From positions 1 through 18,522 of the forward strand of contig JAFGPH010000659.1 in NCBI GenBank assembly GCA_016926135.1: DNA of 18,522 nucleotides. Reading direction: 5' to 3'. Source of the DNA: Deltaproteobacteria bacterium. Lineage in GTDB: Bacteria > Desulfobacterota > DSM-4660 > Desulfatiglandales > HGW-15. The notes beneath the pieces are model-generated. The model ran no database searches. It saw only the letters and a list, made by a program, of their open reading frames with translations, and was not told where the DNA came from. Positions within the stretch are counted from its first letter, which is position 1; every line of letters starts with the position of its first letter. Below are positions 1-7,314 of the stretch, piece by piece. The translations under genes and the position numbers were made by a program.

Positions 1-137
1 ACGCAGACGAGGTCATCCGTTACTGCAGGGAGCATCTGGCCAGTTACAAGAAGCCGCGGAAGGTGCTTTTCGTGCGGGATCTGCCCCGCAATGCCTCGGG
101 CAAGGTGTTGAAGCAGCAACTGCGGGATGGGGGCTGA
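1..137 (+). CDS. AMP-forming acyl-CoA synthetase, C-terminal end (partial)
   Basis: Only the last 44 residues are in the window; the reading frame enters from the left edge (first full codon at base 3) and ends at TGA 135-137. The translation has the hallmark end of the ANL adenylate-forming superfamily: a helix, then SYKKPRKVLFV, DLPRNASGKVLKQQL and a short tail. The Lys in SGKVLK aligns with the invariant C-terminal lysine that catalyses adenylation, so this part of the enzyme looks intact. The enzyme would activate a carboxylic acid to its acyl-CoA using ATP. A 126-bp gap without an obvious terminator separates it from the TAXI binding-protein gene, so they may be co-transcribed. A second ligase of the same superfamily lies on the other side of the transporter. 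The substrate is unknown. Confidence 0.9.
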   Translation, partial: ADEVIRYCREHLASYKKPRKVLFVRDLPRNASGKVLKQQLRDGG

Positions 138-263
138 CATTCCTTCGGGGCCGCCTGCGGTGCCCGGTGGCCTCGGATGGGTGCAGGGGGCGGGCGGAGG
201 TCTCGGATGACTCGGCCCGGGAGACTGAAATCTTTCACAGCTTCATGGAGGAGGAGGGGGATC

Positions 264-1232
264 ATGAAAAGGTTTTCGAAATGTGTTTGGGTTGCAGTCG
301 GTTTGGTTTGTTTCCTGGTCTTCGGGCTCAGCGGGCAGGCGCAGGCCTCGGATGTCCGGTTGGCCATCGGGACCGCTTCCACGGGAGGGACGTGGTACCC
401 CCTGGGCGGCGGCGTGGCGGCCATGATCAACAAGTACGTCGCGGGGCATCAGGCAGTGGCCCATCCTTCGGGTGCATCGATCGAAAACATCCGGGCCATC
501 ATGAAGAAGCAGGACGCCCTGTCCCTGTCCATGCCGGACACGGCCTTCCAGGCCTACAACGGACTGGAGGCCTTTGCAGGGAAGCCCACCAAGGAACTGC
601 GCGGTCTCATGTCCACCTACCCCATTGACATTCAGTTCTACACCCTGGCCAAGGGTCCGATCAAGACGATCAAGGACTTGAAGGGGAAGAAGGTGGCGGT
701 GGGTGCGCCCGGGAGCGGCACCGAGGCCATGGCCCGTTACGTGCTCAAGATCTATGGCCTCACCTATGACGACATCGACGAGCAGTTCCTTTCCGCCACG
801 GAGAGTGCCGAAGCCATCAAGGACGGCAACGTCCATGCGGTCATCACCACTCTCGGCACACCTGCCCCGGCCCTCATGGACCTGGCTACGCAGCGGGACC
901 TTCGTTTTCTGGACATCGAACCCGAAGTGGCCCAGAAGATCAACAAGGAGTTCCCGGCCTACTTTCCGACCACCATTCCGGCCGGCACCTACAAGAACCA
1001 GGACAAACCCCATCATACACTGGCCTGGATGGGCCTCTTCTTGGTCCACAAGGACATGAGCAATGAGCTGGCCGTGAATATCCTCAAGGCCGTGTTCGAT
1101 CATAAGGACGAGCTGGACAAAATCCACGCCCAGTTCAAGAAGATCAGTCTCGATAATGCGGTGAAGGGCATGCCCATCCCATGGCATCCGGGAGCCGAGA
1201 AGTACTACCGGGACAAGGGGAAGCTGAAATAG
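264..1232 (+). CDS. TAXI family TRAP transporter solute-binding protein
   Basis: This is the periplasmic substrate-binding subunit of a tripartite ATP-independent (TRAP) importer of the TAXI type, 322 residues, a usual length. I chose ATG 264 because a strong purine-rich ribosome site (GGAGGAGGAGGGGG, 247-260) precedes it and because translation then begins with a classical Sec signal peptide: basic MKRFSK, a hydrophobic core, and AQA-S for signal peptidase cleavage after about residue 28. The mature start carries the family signature IGTASTGGTWYPLGGGVAA (residues 35-53). KKVAVGAPGSGTEAMA is the typical phosphate-loop-like segment in the middle, and W-H-PGAEKYYRDKG ends the protein. Reading upstream in frame to 177 would add 29 residues that bury the signal peptide, so that start was rejected. 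TAXI proteins are known to bind organic acids or amino acids; the ligand here is unknown. The genes for the partner membrane subunits follow directly. Confidence 0.93.
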   Translation: MKRFSKCVWVAVGLVCFLVFGLSGQAQASDVRLAIGTASTGGTWYPLGGGVAAMINKYVAGHQAVAHPSGASIENIRAIMKKQDALSLSMPDTAFQAYNGLEAFAGKPTKELRGLMSTYPIDIQFYTLAKGPIKTIKDLKGKKVAVGAPGSGTEAMARYVLKIYGLTYDDIDEQFLSATESAEAIKDGNVHAVITTLGTPAPALMDLATQRDLRFLDIEPEVAQKINKEFPAYFPTTIPAGTYKNQDKPHHTLAWMGLFLVHKDMSNELAVNILKAVFDHKDELDKIHAQFKKISLDNAVKGMPIPWHPGAEKYYRDKGKLK

Positions 1233-1261
1233 GGCCGATCGTGCAGGCAGGTGGGCAAGAG

Positions 1262-1822
1262 GTGAAGCGGCGTCACAGACGGGCCTTGTGGTTGGCCTCT
1301 TTGGCAGGGGTAGTGGCCTTGGGAGGACTGGCGCTTCTTACGCCCCTGCAGCGGCTGGAGACCTACCAATGTGAGACCGGTCTACCCTTGCTCAGCCTGA
1401 ACGTCCGGCCGGGAACCGAGTTCTCCGTGTGGTTCTTCCACTCCTATGACCGTTCCTTTTTTCAGGAACACTATCGCCTGGAAGAGGATGGCCGGATCTT
1501 TCTGGACCGGATGAGTTTCAAGTCCTCCCTCAACGGCCAGGGCTTCGAGATGGGAAAATACCGTTCTCGGCCCGACGGCTCTGCGGAATTGACTGACATC
1601 AACAAGGAAATGCGGGAAATCACCTTCCGCCTGGGATCACCGGACCTTGCCAATCACACCCTGATGATCCGGGGACGCAGACTTCGCCTGCTGGATTATG
1701 CCGAGGCCGGTGATTTGCTCTCCATTCGGTCGGTAGCCCGGCCTCTCTGGCGGCTATGGTGGCGTGCCCTCGGAGGCATGCCGGGAAAGACAGACGTGTC
1801 ATTTTTCGGTACATCCCGATAG
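1262..1822 (+). CDS. DUF1850 domain protein of the TAXI-TRAP cassette
   Basis: A 186-residue protein between the TAXI binding protein and the permease, a place where DUF1850 proteins are commonly found. Basic residues (KRRHRR) precede one hydrophobic stretch at about residues 9-27, suggesting a single N-terminal membrane anchor with the rest outside the cytoplasm. The DUF1850 signature is visible at residues 52-70: VWFFHSYDRSFFQEHYRL, where the family usually has a hydrophobic strand, HSV/HSY, then a W/F-x-E. It is followed by a strand-rich domain and a Trp/Arg-rich end (PLWRLWWR). The start is uncertain: GTG 1262 places the basic patch right before the membrane segment, while an upstream in-frame GTG at 1241 or ATG at 1181 (overlapping the previous gene) is possible. 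The stop is 8 bp before the permease start. The biochemical role of DUF1850 is not established; an accessory role in this transporter is inferred from position. Confidence 0.8.
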   Translation: MKRRHRRALWLASLAGVVALGGLALLTPLQRLETYQCETGLPLLSLNVRPGTEFSVWFFHSYDRSFFQEHYRLEEDGRIFLDRMSFKSSLNGQGFEMGKYRSRPDGSAELTDINKEMREITFRLGSPDLANHTLMIRGRRLRLLDYAEAGDLLSIRSVARPLWRLWWRALGGMPGKTDVSFFGTSR

Positions 1823-1830
1823 GAGCGCGC

Positions 1831-3744
1831 ATGACGGACAAAAAGGGATCTCAATTCCATGTGGTGATGGCCCAGGTGCTTCGTGTGGCGGCCCTGGCGA
1901 TGGCTGTATTCCACATCTATACGTGTCAGTTCGGGGTCTTCACAGCCATGGTCCAACGGCCTGTTCACCTCACGTTTGCCTGCATCCTGACCCTTCTGGG
2001 CAGGCCGATCTCCAGCAAGTACACGTCTCAGAAGTACCCGTTGGGCTTCCGGTTCCTGGACATAGCCTTGTGCGGCCTGACCATCTGGGTCATGATGCAC
2101 CTGGCAAACGGGTACAGGGCCCTGGTCATGAGAGGAGGAGAGGCCACGACCATGGATCTGTGGATGGGCGCCGCTGCCATCGGCCTCGTCCTGGAGTGCA
2201 CCCGGAGGCTCATGGGATCTCCCCTGGTCATCATCACCGGCTTCGCTCTTCTCTTCAATCTGCTGGGCCATCATATCCCGGGGCATTGGGGGCACGGGAG
2301 CCTGGATCTGGAACAGATCCTGAGCTACCAGTATCTGACGACCGAAGGCCTGTTCGGCATCCCCCTCGGGGTCTCGGCCACTTTCATCTTCATCTTCATC
2401 ATGTTCGGGGCATTTCTGGTCAAATCAGGGACGGGCGAGTTCTTCATGAATTTTGCCAATGCCCTGGCCGGGCACTTCCGGGGGGGGCCGGCCAAGGTGG
2501 CAGTGATCAGCAGCGCTTTTTTCGGAACCATCAGCGGTTCGGCCGTGGCCAATGTGGTGTCCACCGGCTCATTCACCATCCCTCTCATGAAGAAGATCGG
2601 CTACCGTCCACAGTTTGCGGGGGCAGTGGAGGCGGTGGCCTCCACGGGTGGCCAGATCATGCCCCCTGTGATGGGGGCTGCCGCCTTTATCATGGCCGAC
2701 ATGCTGGGCATCCCCTATTTTCAGGTCTGCAAAGGGGCCATTCTCCCCGCATGCCTGTATTACTTCGCCCTGCTCTACATGGTGCACCTGGAGGCCCTGC
2801 GCTGGGACCTGAGGGGGATGGCCCGCGAGGACCTGCCTCTCCTGGGTCCGGTGCTGCGGCAAGGAGGGCACCTCCTTCTGCCCGCCTTTTTCCTCATCAC
2901 CATCCTGACCATGGGTTATTCGGCCATGAAGTCGGGCCTGTGGGCCGTGGGGGCGGTCCTTGTGGTGAGCTGGTTCAGGAGGGGCACACGCATGGGCTGG
3001 AGACAGGTCTTGGATGCCATGGAGCGTGGGGCAAAAGGATGTCTTGAGGTGGCGCTGGCCTGTGCCTGCGCTGGGATCGTCATCGGCACGATCACCCAGA
3101 CCGGCCTGGGTCTCAAGTTCTCCAGTCTTGTGATCGAGGCCGCCGGAGGCAGGCTGGCCCTCTCCCTGGTCTTCGTGATGATCGCCTCCCTGGTCCTCGG
3201 TCTTGGGCTGACCACCTCGGCCGCCTACATCCTGACCGTCATCATGGGCGGACCGGTCCTGATCAACCTGGGGGTGGACCCCCTGGCAGCGCATCTGTTT
3301 GTCTTCTACTATGCCTGTCTGTCGGTGGTTACCCCGCCCGAGGCCATGGCCGCCTATGCGGCCGCGGCCATCGCGGGCAGCAAGCCGCTCCGGACAGGCT
3401 GGGAGGCAACCCGGCTTGCGGCCATCGCCTATATCGCTCCCTTCTTTTTCGTATACAGCCCTGAGCTGATTCTCAAAGGCCATTGGTGGAATGTCGTGCA
3501 GGCCTCCATTACTGCGATGCTGGGCTGTATGGCCCTGGGATCGAGCCTTATGGGTCAAATGATGCGGCGGCTGGGGTGGGCATCTCGGGTACTTCTGCTG
3601 GCGGCTGGTCTTGGCCTGATCAAGCCCGGTTTGTTCACGGACATTTTCGGCGCGGTGGTTCTGGGCGGCGTCTTTGTGTTGCAGCGCCGCCAGGGGGCGG
3701 CCCTGTCCACGGCCCCGGAACCGGATCCAAACAAGACGACCTGA
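1831..3744 (+). CDS. TRAP transporter permease, fused 4TM/12TM (TAXI type)
   Basis: A 637-residue polytopic membrane protein joining the small (DctQ-like) and large (DctM-like) TRAP membrane subunits in one chain, as is usual in TAXI systems. ATG 1831 was chosen because AGGAG lies five bases upstream (1821-1825) and hydrophobic segments begin soon after. Residues 1 to about 155 hold the small-subunit helices; the rest is the large subunit. Conserved large-subunit motifs are clear: FGTISGSAVANVVSTGSFTI (231-250), with PLMKKIGY following, and ASTGGQIMPPVMGAAAFIMA (270-289). TRAP systems are known to be secondary transporters driven by an ion gradient, usually Na+, that take substrate from the soluble binding protein. 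The gene starts 8 bp after the DUF1850 stop, so translation is probably coupled. The length is typical and no break is seen. Confidence 0.93.
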   Translation: MTDKKGSQFHVVMAQVLRVAALAMAVFHIYTCQFGVFTAMVQRPVHLTFACILTLLGRPISSKYTSQKYPLGFRFLDIALCGLTIWVMMHLANGYRALVMRGGEATTMDLWMGAAAIGLVLECTRRLMGSPLVIITGFALLFNLLGHHIPGHWGHGSLDLEQILSYQYLTTEGLFGIPLGVSATFIFIFIMFGAFLVKSGTGEFFMNFANALAGHFRGGPAKVAVISSAFFGTISGSAVANVVSTGSFTIPLMKKIGYRPQFAGAVEAVASTGGQIMPPVMGAAAFIMADMLGIPYFQVCKGAILPACLYYFALLYMVHLEALRWDLRGMAREDLPLLGPVLRQGGHLLLPAFFLITILTMGYSAMKSGLWAVGAVLVVSWFRRGTRMGWRQVLDAMERGAKGCLEVALACACAGIVIGTITQTGLGLKFSSLVIEAAGGRLALSLVFVMIASLVLGLGLTTSAAYILTVIMGGPVLINLGVDPLAAHLFVFYYACLSVVTPPEAMAAYAAAAIAGSKPLRTGWEATRLAAIAYIAPFFFVYSPELILKGHWWNVVQASITAMLGCMALGSSLMGQMMRRLGWASRVLLLAAGLGLIKPGLFTDIFGAVVLGGVFVLQRRQGAALSTAPEPDPNKTT

Positions 3745-3750
3745 GACCTC

Positions 3751-3775
3751 TGCTAATAATGTCATGCCTTTGACA
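3751..3775 (+). promoter_or_regulatory. Candidate extended -10 overlapping a 16-bp palindrome
   Basis: In the 85-bp gap before the ligase gene, TGCTAATAAT (3751-3760) looks like an extended -10 element. Overlapping its last base is a perfect palindrome TGTCA-N6-TGACA (3760-3775), the spacing used by CRP/FNR-type dimer sites, although the half-site is not a known consensus. A further 8-bp palindrome TTGATCAA follows at 3784-3791. No good -35 hexamer is visible at the right distance. If real, the site lies where a repressor could block the ligase-dehydrogenase pair. This is pattern recognition only. Confidence 0.22.
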
Positions 3776-3829
3776 CCACGGGTTTGATCAAGGGGCCGGG
3801 CGACTGAAAGGGCTGCGCAGGAGGCAGCG

Positions 3830-5389
3830 ATGATCCATGTGGGTGCGTTGCTGGAGACCAGGACTTTGGAATGCCCCGACCGGGTTTATCTGGTCTGTCC
3901 GGGAATGGAAGTCTCCTTTTCGAAACTTAATGAGCGGGTGGATCGGACGACGGTGGGCCTCCATGCCCTGGGCGTAGCCCGGGGAGACCGGGCAGCCCTC
4001 CTCGTGGGAAACTGCCCGGAGTTCCTTTATCTGTGGTGGGGCCTTTGGAAGCTGGGCGCGGTGATGGTGCCGGTCAATCTGCGGCTCACCGCACGGGAGG
4101 CGGCCTACATCATCAACCATTGCGGGGCCCGGGTGGCTGTGGTGGGGCCGGAGTGCCGAGGACTGCTGCCGGAGCTGAAGACCACATGCCCGCGCGTAAC
4201 CCATTGGGTGAGCCAGGGTCCGGAGCCTCCGGAAGGGATGACGTCCGTGGAGGGCTTCCTGAACTTGAGCGGCCGGCCGCCGGAAACGCTCATCGATCTC
4301 GACGCGCCGGCCTCCATCCTTTATACATCCGGCACAACCGGGTTTCCCAAAGGGGTTGTGCACAGCCAGGCCAATTACCTGCGCACCGGAGCCTCCTTTG
4401 CCGCCACCACGCGGCTGCAGCCGAGTGATCGCCTGCTTACGGCAAACCCTCTCTACCATGTGAATGCCCAGTTCTACTCAGCCATGGGCACCCTTTGTGC
4501 GGGGGCCACCTTCATTCTCATGGAGAAGTTCAGCGCGTCTCGCATGTGGGAGTGGACGAAGGAGTACCGGGCCAACAAGGTGGTGATGCTCCTGGCCCTG
4601 ACCAGCATTCTTTTTAACCGTGATCCCCGTCCCGACGACGCCGGGAATCCGGTGGAGGTGGTCGTGGCCGGTGGGGCGCCCAAGGGGCACTACCGTGACT
4701 TTGAGCATCGTTTCGGGGTCCGGCTGCAGACTCTTTACAGCCTCAGCGAATCGGTCCTGGCGGTCATGGGCATGCCGGATGAAGACTGTGTGGACGGTGC
4801 CGTAGGCCGACCCATGCTGACTCCGCCGGAGGAGCCCAACCTGGCAAGAGTAGTTGATGAACAGGACCGCGAAGTCTCCCCAGGAGCACCCGGCGAAATC
4901 GTCCTTAGAAACTCAGCCATGATGAAAGGCTACTATGAAAGCCCGGAAGATACCGCCCAGGTATTGAGGGGTGGTTGGCTGCACACCGGCGACCGGGGGG
5001 TGATGGACGAACGGGGCCTGCTCTATTTTGTGGGGCGCGTGAAGGACGTGATCCGCAAGAAAGGGGAAAACATCTCGGCTGCTGAGGTGGAGACGGTGTT
5101 GCTCGCCCACCCTTCGGTGGCCGAGGTTGCGGTGATGGGGGTCCAGACCGCCGATTCCGCAGGAGAGGAGGAGATCCAGGCCTGTGTGGTATGGCGGCCT
5201 GGTAGCGAACAGGACTGGGAAGCGTTGATCGCCCATTGTGCGGGTGCCCTGGCCGATTTCAAGGTGCCACGCCTGTGGCAGGCCTGGGGCGAGCTTCCCA
5301 AGAACTCCATGAACCGGGTCGTGAAACCCAGGCTGAAGGAGAATTCGGCCGAGGCAGGACCGGTATATGATCGGAGGAAACAAGTATGA
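3830..5389 (+). CDS. AMP-forming acyl-CoA ligase (class I ANL superfamily)
   Basis: A 519-residue adenylate-forming enzyme expected to convert a carboxylic acid, ATP and CoA to acyl-CoA, AMP and pyrophosphate in the cytoplasm. ATG 3830 has AGGAGG five bases upstream (3819-3824). Core motifs in order: P-loop LYTSGTTGFPKG (164-175), the acid-pocket region NPLYHVNAQF (206-215), YSLSES (303-308) in the adenine-binding position usually Y-G-x-T/S-E, GWLHTGD (382-388) with the ribose-binding Asp, and hinge region RVKDVIRKKGENIS (403-416). The end is unusual: where the family has P-x-T-x-x-G-K, this protein has PKNSMNRVVK (490-499), so Arg496 aligns with the catalytic lysine. Overall it resembles CaiC-like and medium-chain ligases. 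It overlaps the dehydrogenase gene by four bases (ATGA), so the two are translationally coupled. Substrate unknown, probably the solute delivered by the TAXI transporter. Confidence 0.9.
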   Translation: MIHVGALLETRTLECPDRVYLVCPGMEVSFSKLNERVDRTTVGLHALGVARGDRAALLVGNCPEFLYLWWGLWKLGAVMVPVNLRLTAREAAYIINHCGARVAVVGPECRGLLPELKTTCPRVTHWVSQGPEPPEGMTSVEGFLNLSGRPPETLIDLDAPASILYTSGTTGFPKGVVHSQANYLRTGASFAATTRLQPSDRLLTANPLYHVNAQFYSAMGTLCAGATFILMEKFSASRMWEWTKEYRANKVVMLLALTSILFNRDPRPDDAGNPVEVVVAGGAPKGHYRDFEHRFGVRLQTLYSLSESVLAVMGMPDEDCVDGAVGRPMLTPPEEPNLARVVDEQDREVSPGAPGEIVLRNSAMMKGYYESPEDTAQVLRGGWLHTGDRGVMDERGLLYFVGRVKDVIRKKGENISAAEVETVLLAHPSVAEVAVMGVQTADSAGEEEIQACVVWRPGSEQDWEALIAHCAGALADFKVPRLWQAWGELPKNSMNRVVKPRLKENSAEAGPVYDRRKQV

Positions 5390-6489
5390 GGACGAGCCGG
5401 GCCATGGTGGTGACGGGGCCGGGCAGTATGGAACTCCGGGAGTTCCCTCTGCCGGAGATCGGCGAAAACGACGGTCTGCTCAAGGTGGAGCTGGTAGGGG
5501 TGTGCGGCTCTGACCCCGGTATCTTCAAGGGCAAGGCGGCACGGGCCCCCCGCCCCTATCCCCTGATCCTGGGCCACGAAATCGTGGGCAGGATCCACAA
5601 GGCAGGCCCGCAGGCCCTTTCCCTCTGGGGTGTTCGGGAAGGGGAGAGGGTGATCGTGGAATATGCCTTCGGGTGCGGCGAATGCCCGGCCTGCCTGGCC
5701 GGCCGGTACACCGTCTGCAGGCGGATGCGCTGCTATGGTTCGATGATCGGCTGCGCCGATCCGCCTCATCTTTTTGGCGCCTATTCCGATTACCTGTATC
5801 TGCCTCCCCGGGCCATGGTTCACAGGATCGGCGAGGAGATCTCGCCCGAAGTGGGGGTGCTGATCGGCGCGGTCCTGGGAAACGGAGTCCGATGGCTGAG
5901 CCATATCGGCGGCTGCCGCATGGGGCAGGCCGTGGCCATCGTAGGGCCGGGCCAGCAGGGGATGGCCGCCACCATCGTGGCCAGGGAATCCGGTGCCGAA
6001 CCGATCATGGTGGTGGGTCTTGGTCGTGACGGGAAGCGCCTGGATCTGTGCAGGGAATTCGGTGCCCACCTCGTGGTCTGCTCGGACCAGGAGGACCCGG
6101 TTTCGGCGCTCCGGGCGGCTACGGGCGGGGATATGGCCGAACTGGTCATGGACGTGAGCGGGCATCCCTCCGGCGCTGCTCTGGCCCTGGATCTGGCCGG
6201 TGTGGGAGCTACGATCGTCCTGCCTGGCCTTTACGGCGGCGCCACCCAGGTTCCCCTGCTTCTGGACAAGGCCATCTTCAAGGAACAGAAACTCCTGGGT
6301 GTTTTTTCGCAGGATTTTGCCTCGGTGGAGGCCGCTATCAAGCTGGCAAGGCGCGGAAGATACCCCCTCGCCAAGATGATCAGTCACCGTTTCCCGCTGG
6401 AACGGGCCGAGGAGGCGGTGCGTTTGGTGGGAGGCGAGTTGAAGGGGGAGCCGCCCCTCAAGGTGGTCATTGATCCCGCCTCCATCTGA
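5386..6489 (+). CDS. Zinc-dependent medium-chain alcohol dehydrogenase
   Basis: A 367-residue member of the zinc-containing MDR alcohol/threonine/sorbitol dehydrogenase superfamily, of normal length. The catalytic zinc ligands are seen in GVCGSDPGIFKG (Cys40, with Asp43 nearby) and LGHEIVG (His64, Glu65). The structural zinc site has all four cysteines, C97, C100, C103 and C111, in FGCGECPACLAGRYTVC. The NAD(P) Rossmann loop is VGPGQQGMAA (186-195). It would oxidise an alcohol (or reduce an aldehyde or ketone) using a nicotinamide cofactor. The start ATG overlaps the ligase stop (ATGA), with GGAGG at 5373-5377 inside the ligase's last codons. The pairing with the ligase suggests both act on the same small-molecule pathway. 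The hydroxy or oxo substrate cannot be predicted. This is the last plus-strand gene before the convergent junction. Confidence 0.92.
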   Translation: MRTSRAMVVTGPGSMELREFPLPEIGENDGLLKVELVGVCGSDPGIFKGKAARAPRPYPLILGHEIVGRIHKAGPQALSLWGVREGERVIVEYAFGCGECPACLAGRYTVCRRMRCYGSMIGCADPPHLFGAYSDYLYLPPRAMVHRIGEEISPEVGVLIGAVLGNGVRWLSHIGGCRMGQAVAIVGPGQQGMAATIVARESGAEPIMVVGLGRDGKRLDLCREFGAHLVVCSDQEDPVSALRAATGGDMAELVMDVSGHPSGAALALDLAGVGATIVLPGLYGGATQVPLLLDKAIFKEQKLLGVFSQDFASVEAAIKLARRGRYPLAKMISHRFPLERAEEAVRLVGGELKGEPPLKVVIDPASI

Positions 6490-6497
6490 CGTCGACC

Positions 6498-6636
6498 AAG
6501 TACACCTTTTCACAAATACGTTCACAAATACGGGGCGTATGACGGGCCGCCCCGGGGGTGGTCTCTCAGGGCCGCAACGCATCTTTCTCCTGCTGCCGAT
6601 GACCGCCCCGTAGTGTCTGGATGAAAAGGTGCACTA
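6498..6636. repeat. About 140-bp inverted-repeat element between convergent genes (MITE-like)
   Basis: The gap between the dehydrogenase and the phosphopantetheinyl transferase is bounded by arms AAGTACACCTTTTCA (6498-6512) and TGAAAAGGTGCACTA (6622-6636), which are inverted copies matching at 13 of 15 positions. Inside them is a perfect 9-bp inverted repeat, TACGGGGCG (6529-6537) and CGCCCCGTA (6604-6612). No coding frame of note lies within. Nested inverted repeats of this size fit a small non-autonomous mobile element or a large imperfect hairpin that might also end transcription from both sides. I see no clear target-site duplication. The right arm provides the TAG stop of the transferase gene. 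Confidence 0.5.
6509..6532. repeat. Tandem 12-bp direct repeat (two perfect copies)
   Basis: TTCACAAATACG occurs twice back to back (6509-6520 and 6521-6532). The first copy begins inside the left inverted-repeat arm of the junction element and the second runs into its inner inverted repeat. The AT-rich unit contrasts with the GC-rich surroundings. It may be a recent tandem duplication within the element. Confidence 0.75.
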
Positions 6637-7299
6637 GGCCAGGGCCACCGAAAGCCAGCCGCCGCTCTCCTCACTGGCCCAGGCGGAAACGGGCCGGTGG
6701 GCAAGCACTTCAAAGACGATCCCCTGTCCCCTCCTGAACGAAGGAGTGCCCACCCGCACATCGAGTGGATCAATGAGGTGGAACCCTTCCCCGGTCGCCT
6801 TGACGGACGCCTCCTTCAGAGACCATATCAGGGCGGCGGCCGGGGCTGTAACGTTGGAGCAGAGATGCCTGGCCCAGTCCAGTTCCTGGGGCCTGAAGGC
6901 CCGGTGAAAGGGGTAGTCGCCCGCGAATTCCTTTGGGTAGGCCACATCGATACCCACGCTCCTCGTGGCGGACATGGCGGCCCATAGCCTCCGCTCCCCG
7001 TGACTGAAAGAGAGGGATGGTCCCTGTTTGCCGCACAGATGTAGGGAGGGGGCCCCAAGGGCGCTCTTGTGAAGGGTGAGGGCGTCTACATGGGTAGGAA
7101 GAGACCATCGGGGATCAACCCGCGTGAGGGCCCGAAGCAGGTTAAGGGCCAGGTAAGGCCCTGCCCCGCGGCTCGATTCAGTGGATGCGAACACCACGGC
7201 ATCCCCGAGGAGCAAGCGGGGAAGGGCGTGTAGCGTCCCGTGCTCGGAAGGATCTGGGGTCCAAGGGGTTGATGCCGGTGCCGGATGTCTTACTCTCAT
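6634..7299 (-). CDS. 4'-phosphopantetheinyl transferase (Sfp/PfaE-like role)
   Basis: A 221-residue Sfp-type transferase that would move phosphopantetheine from CoA onto the carrier-protein serine of the neighbouring megasynthase. Family marks: SLSFSHGERRLWAA (95-108), equivalent to the usual SHS segment; VGIDVA (115-120) with the Mg2+-binding Asp118; RPQELDW (136-142) with Glu139; and WSLKEASVKATGEG (159-172), the W-x-x-KEA-x-x-K signature with Lys162, Glu163 and Lys168. ATG 7297-7299 is 15 bp after the megasynthase stop, with a purine-rich GAGAGGG a little upstream, so the two genes are almost certainly co-transcribed. In enediyne synthases the equivalent domain is fused to the C-terminus of the synthase; here it is a separate gene in the same position. 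The TAG stop (6634-6636) lies in the right arm of the adjacent repeat element. Confidence 0.92.
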   Translation of the reverse strand: MRVRHPAPASTPWTPDPSEHGTLHALPRLLLGDAVVFASTESSRGAGPYLALNLLRALTRVDPRWSLPTHVDALTLHKSALGAPSLHLCGKQGPSLSFSHGERRLWAAMSATRSVGIDVAYPKEFAGDYPFHRAFRPQELDWARHLCSNVTAPAAALIWSLKEASVKATGEGFHLIDPLDVRVGTPSFRRGQGIVFEVLAHRPVSAWASEESGGWLSVALA

Positions 7300-7314
7300 G
7301 GGGCGGGGACCCTC

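Noticed and set aside
177..263. An upstream start for the TAXI binding protein
   Set aside because: It would place 29 residues before an otherwise perfect signal peptide, while ATG 264 has a much stronger ribosome site.
1601..1822. A frameshift or gene overlap between the DUF1850 and permease frames
   Set aside because: The DUF1850 frame ends cleanly at TAG 1820-1822 and the permease has its own AGGAG and ATG at 1831; the apparent overlap is only upstream open frame.
1764..3047. A 427-residue plus-strand frame overlapping the permease
   Set aside because: It is a shifted-frame shadow of the permease, rich in His, Gly and Arg with no membrane segments; the permease frame carries the TRAP motifs.
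5023..6582. A 519-residue open frame on the minus strand opposite the ligase and dehydrogenase
   Set aside because: It spans two well-supported plus-strand genes in antisense, is rich in His/Pro/Gly/Arg and resembles no family.
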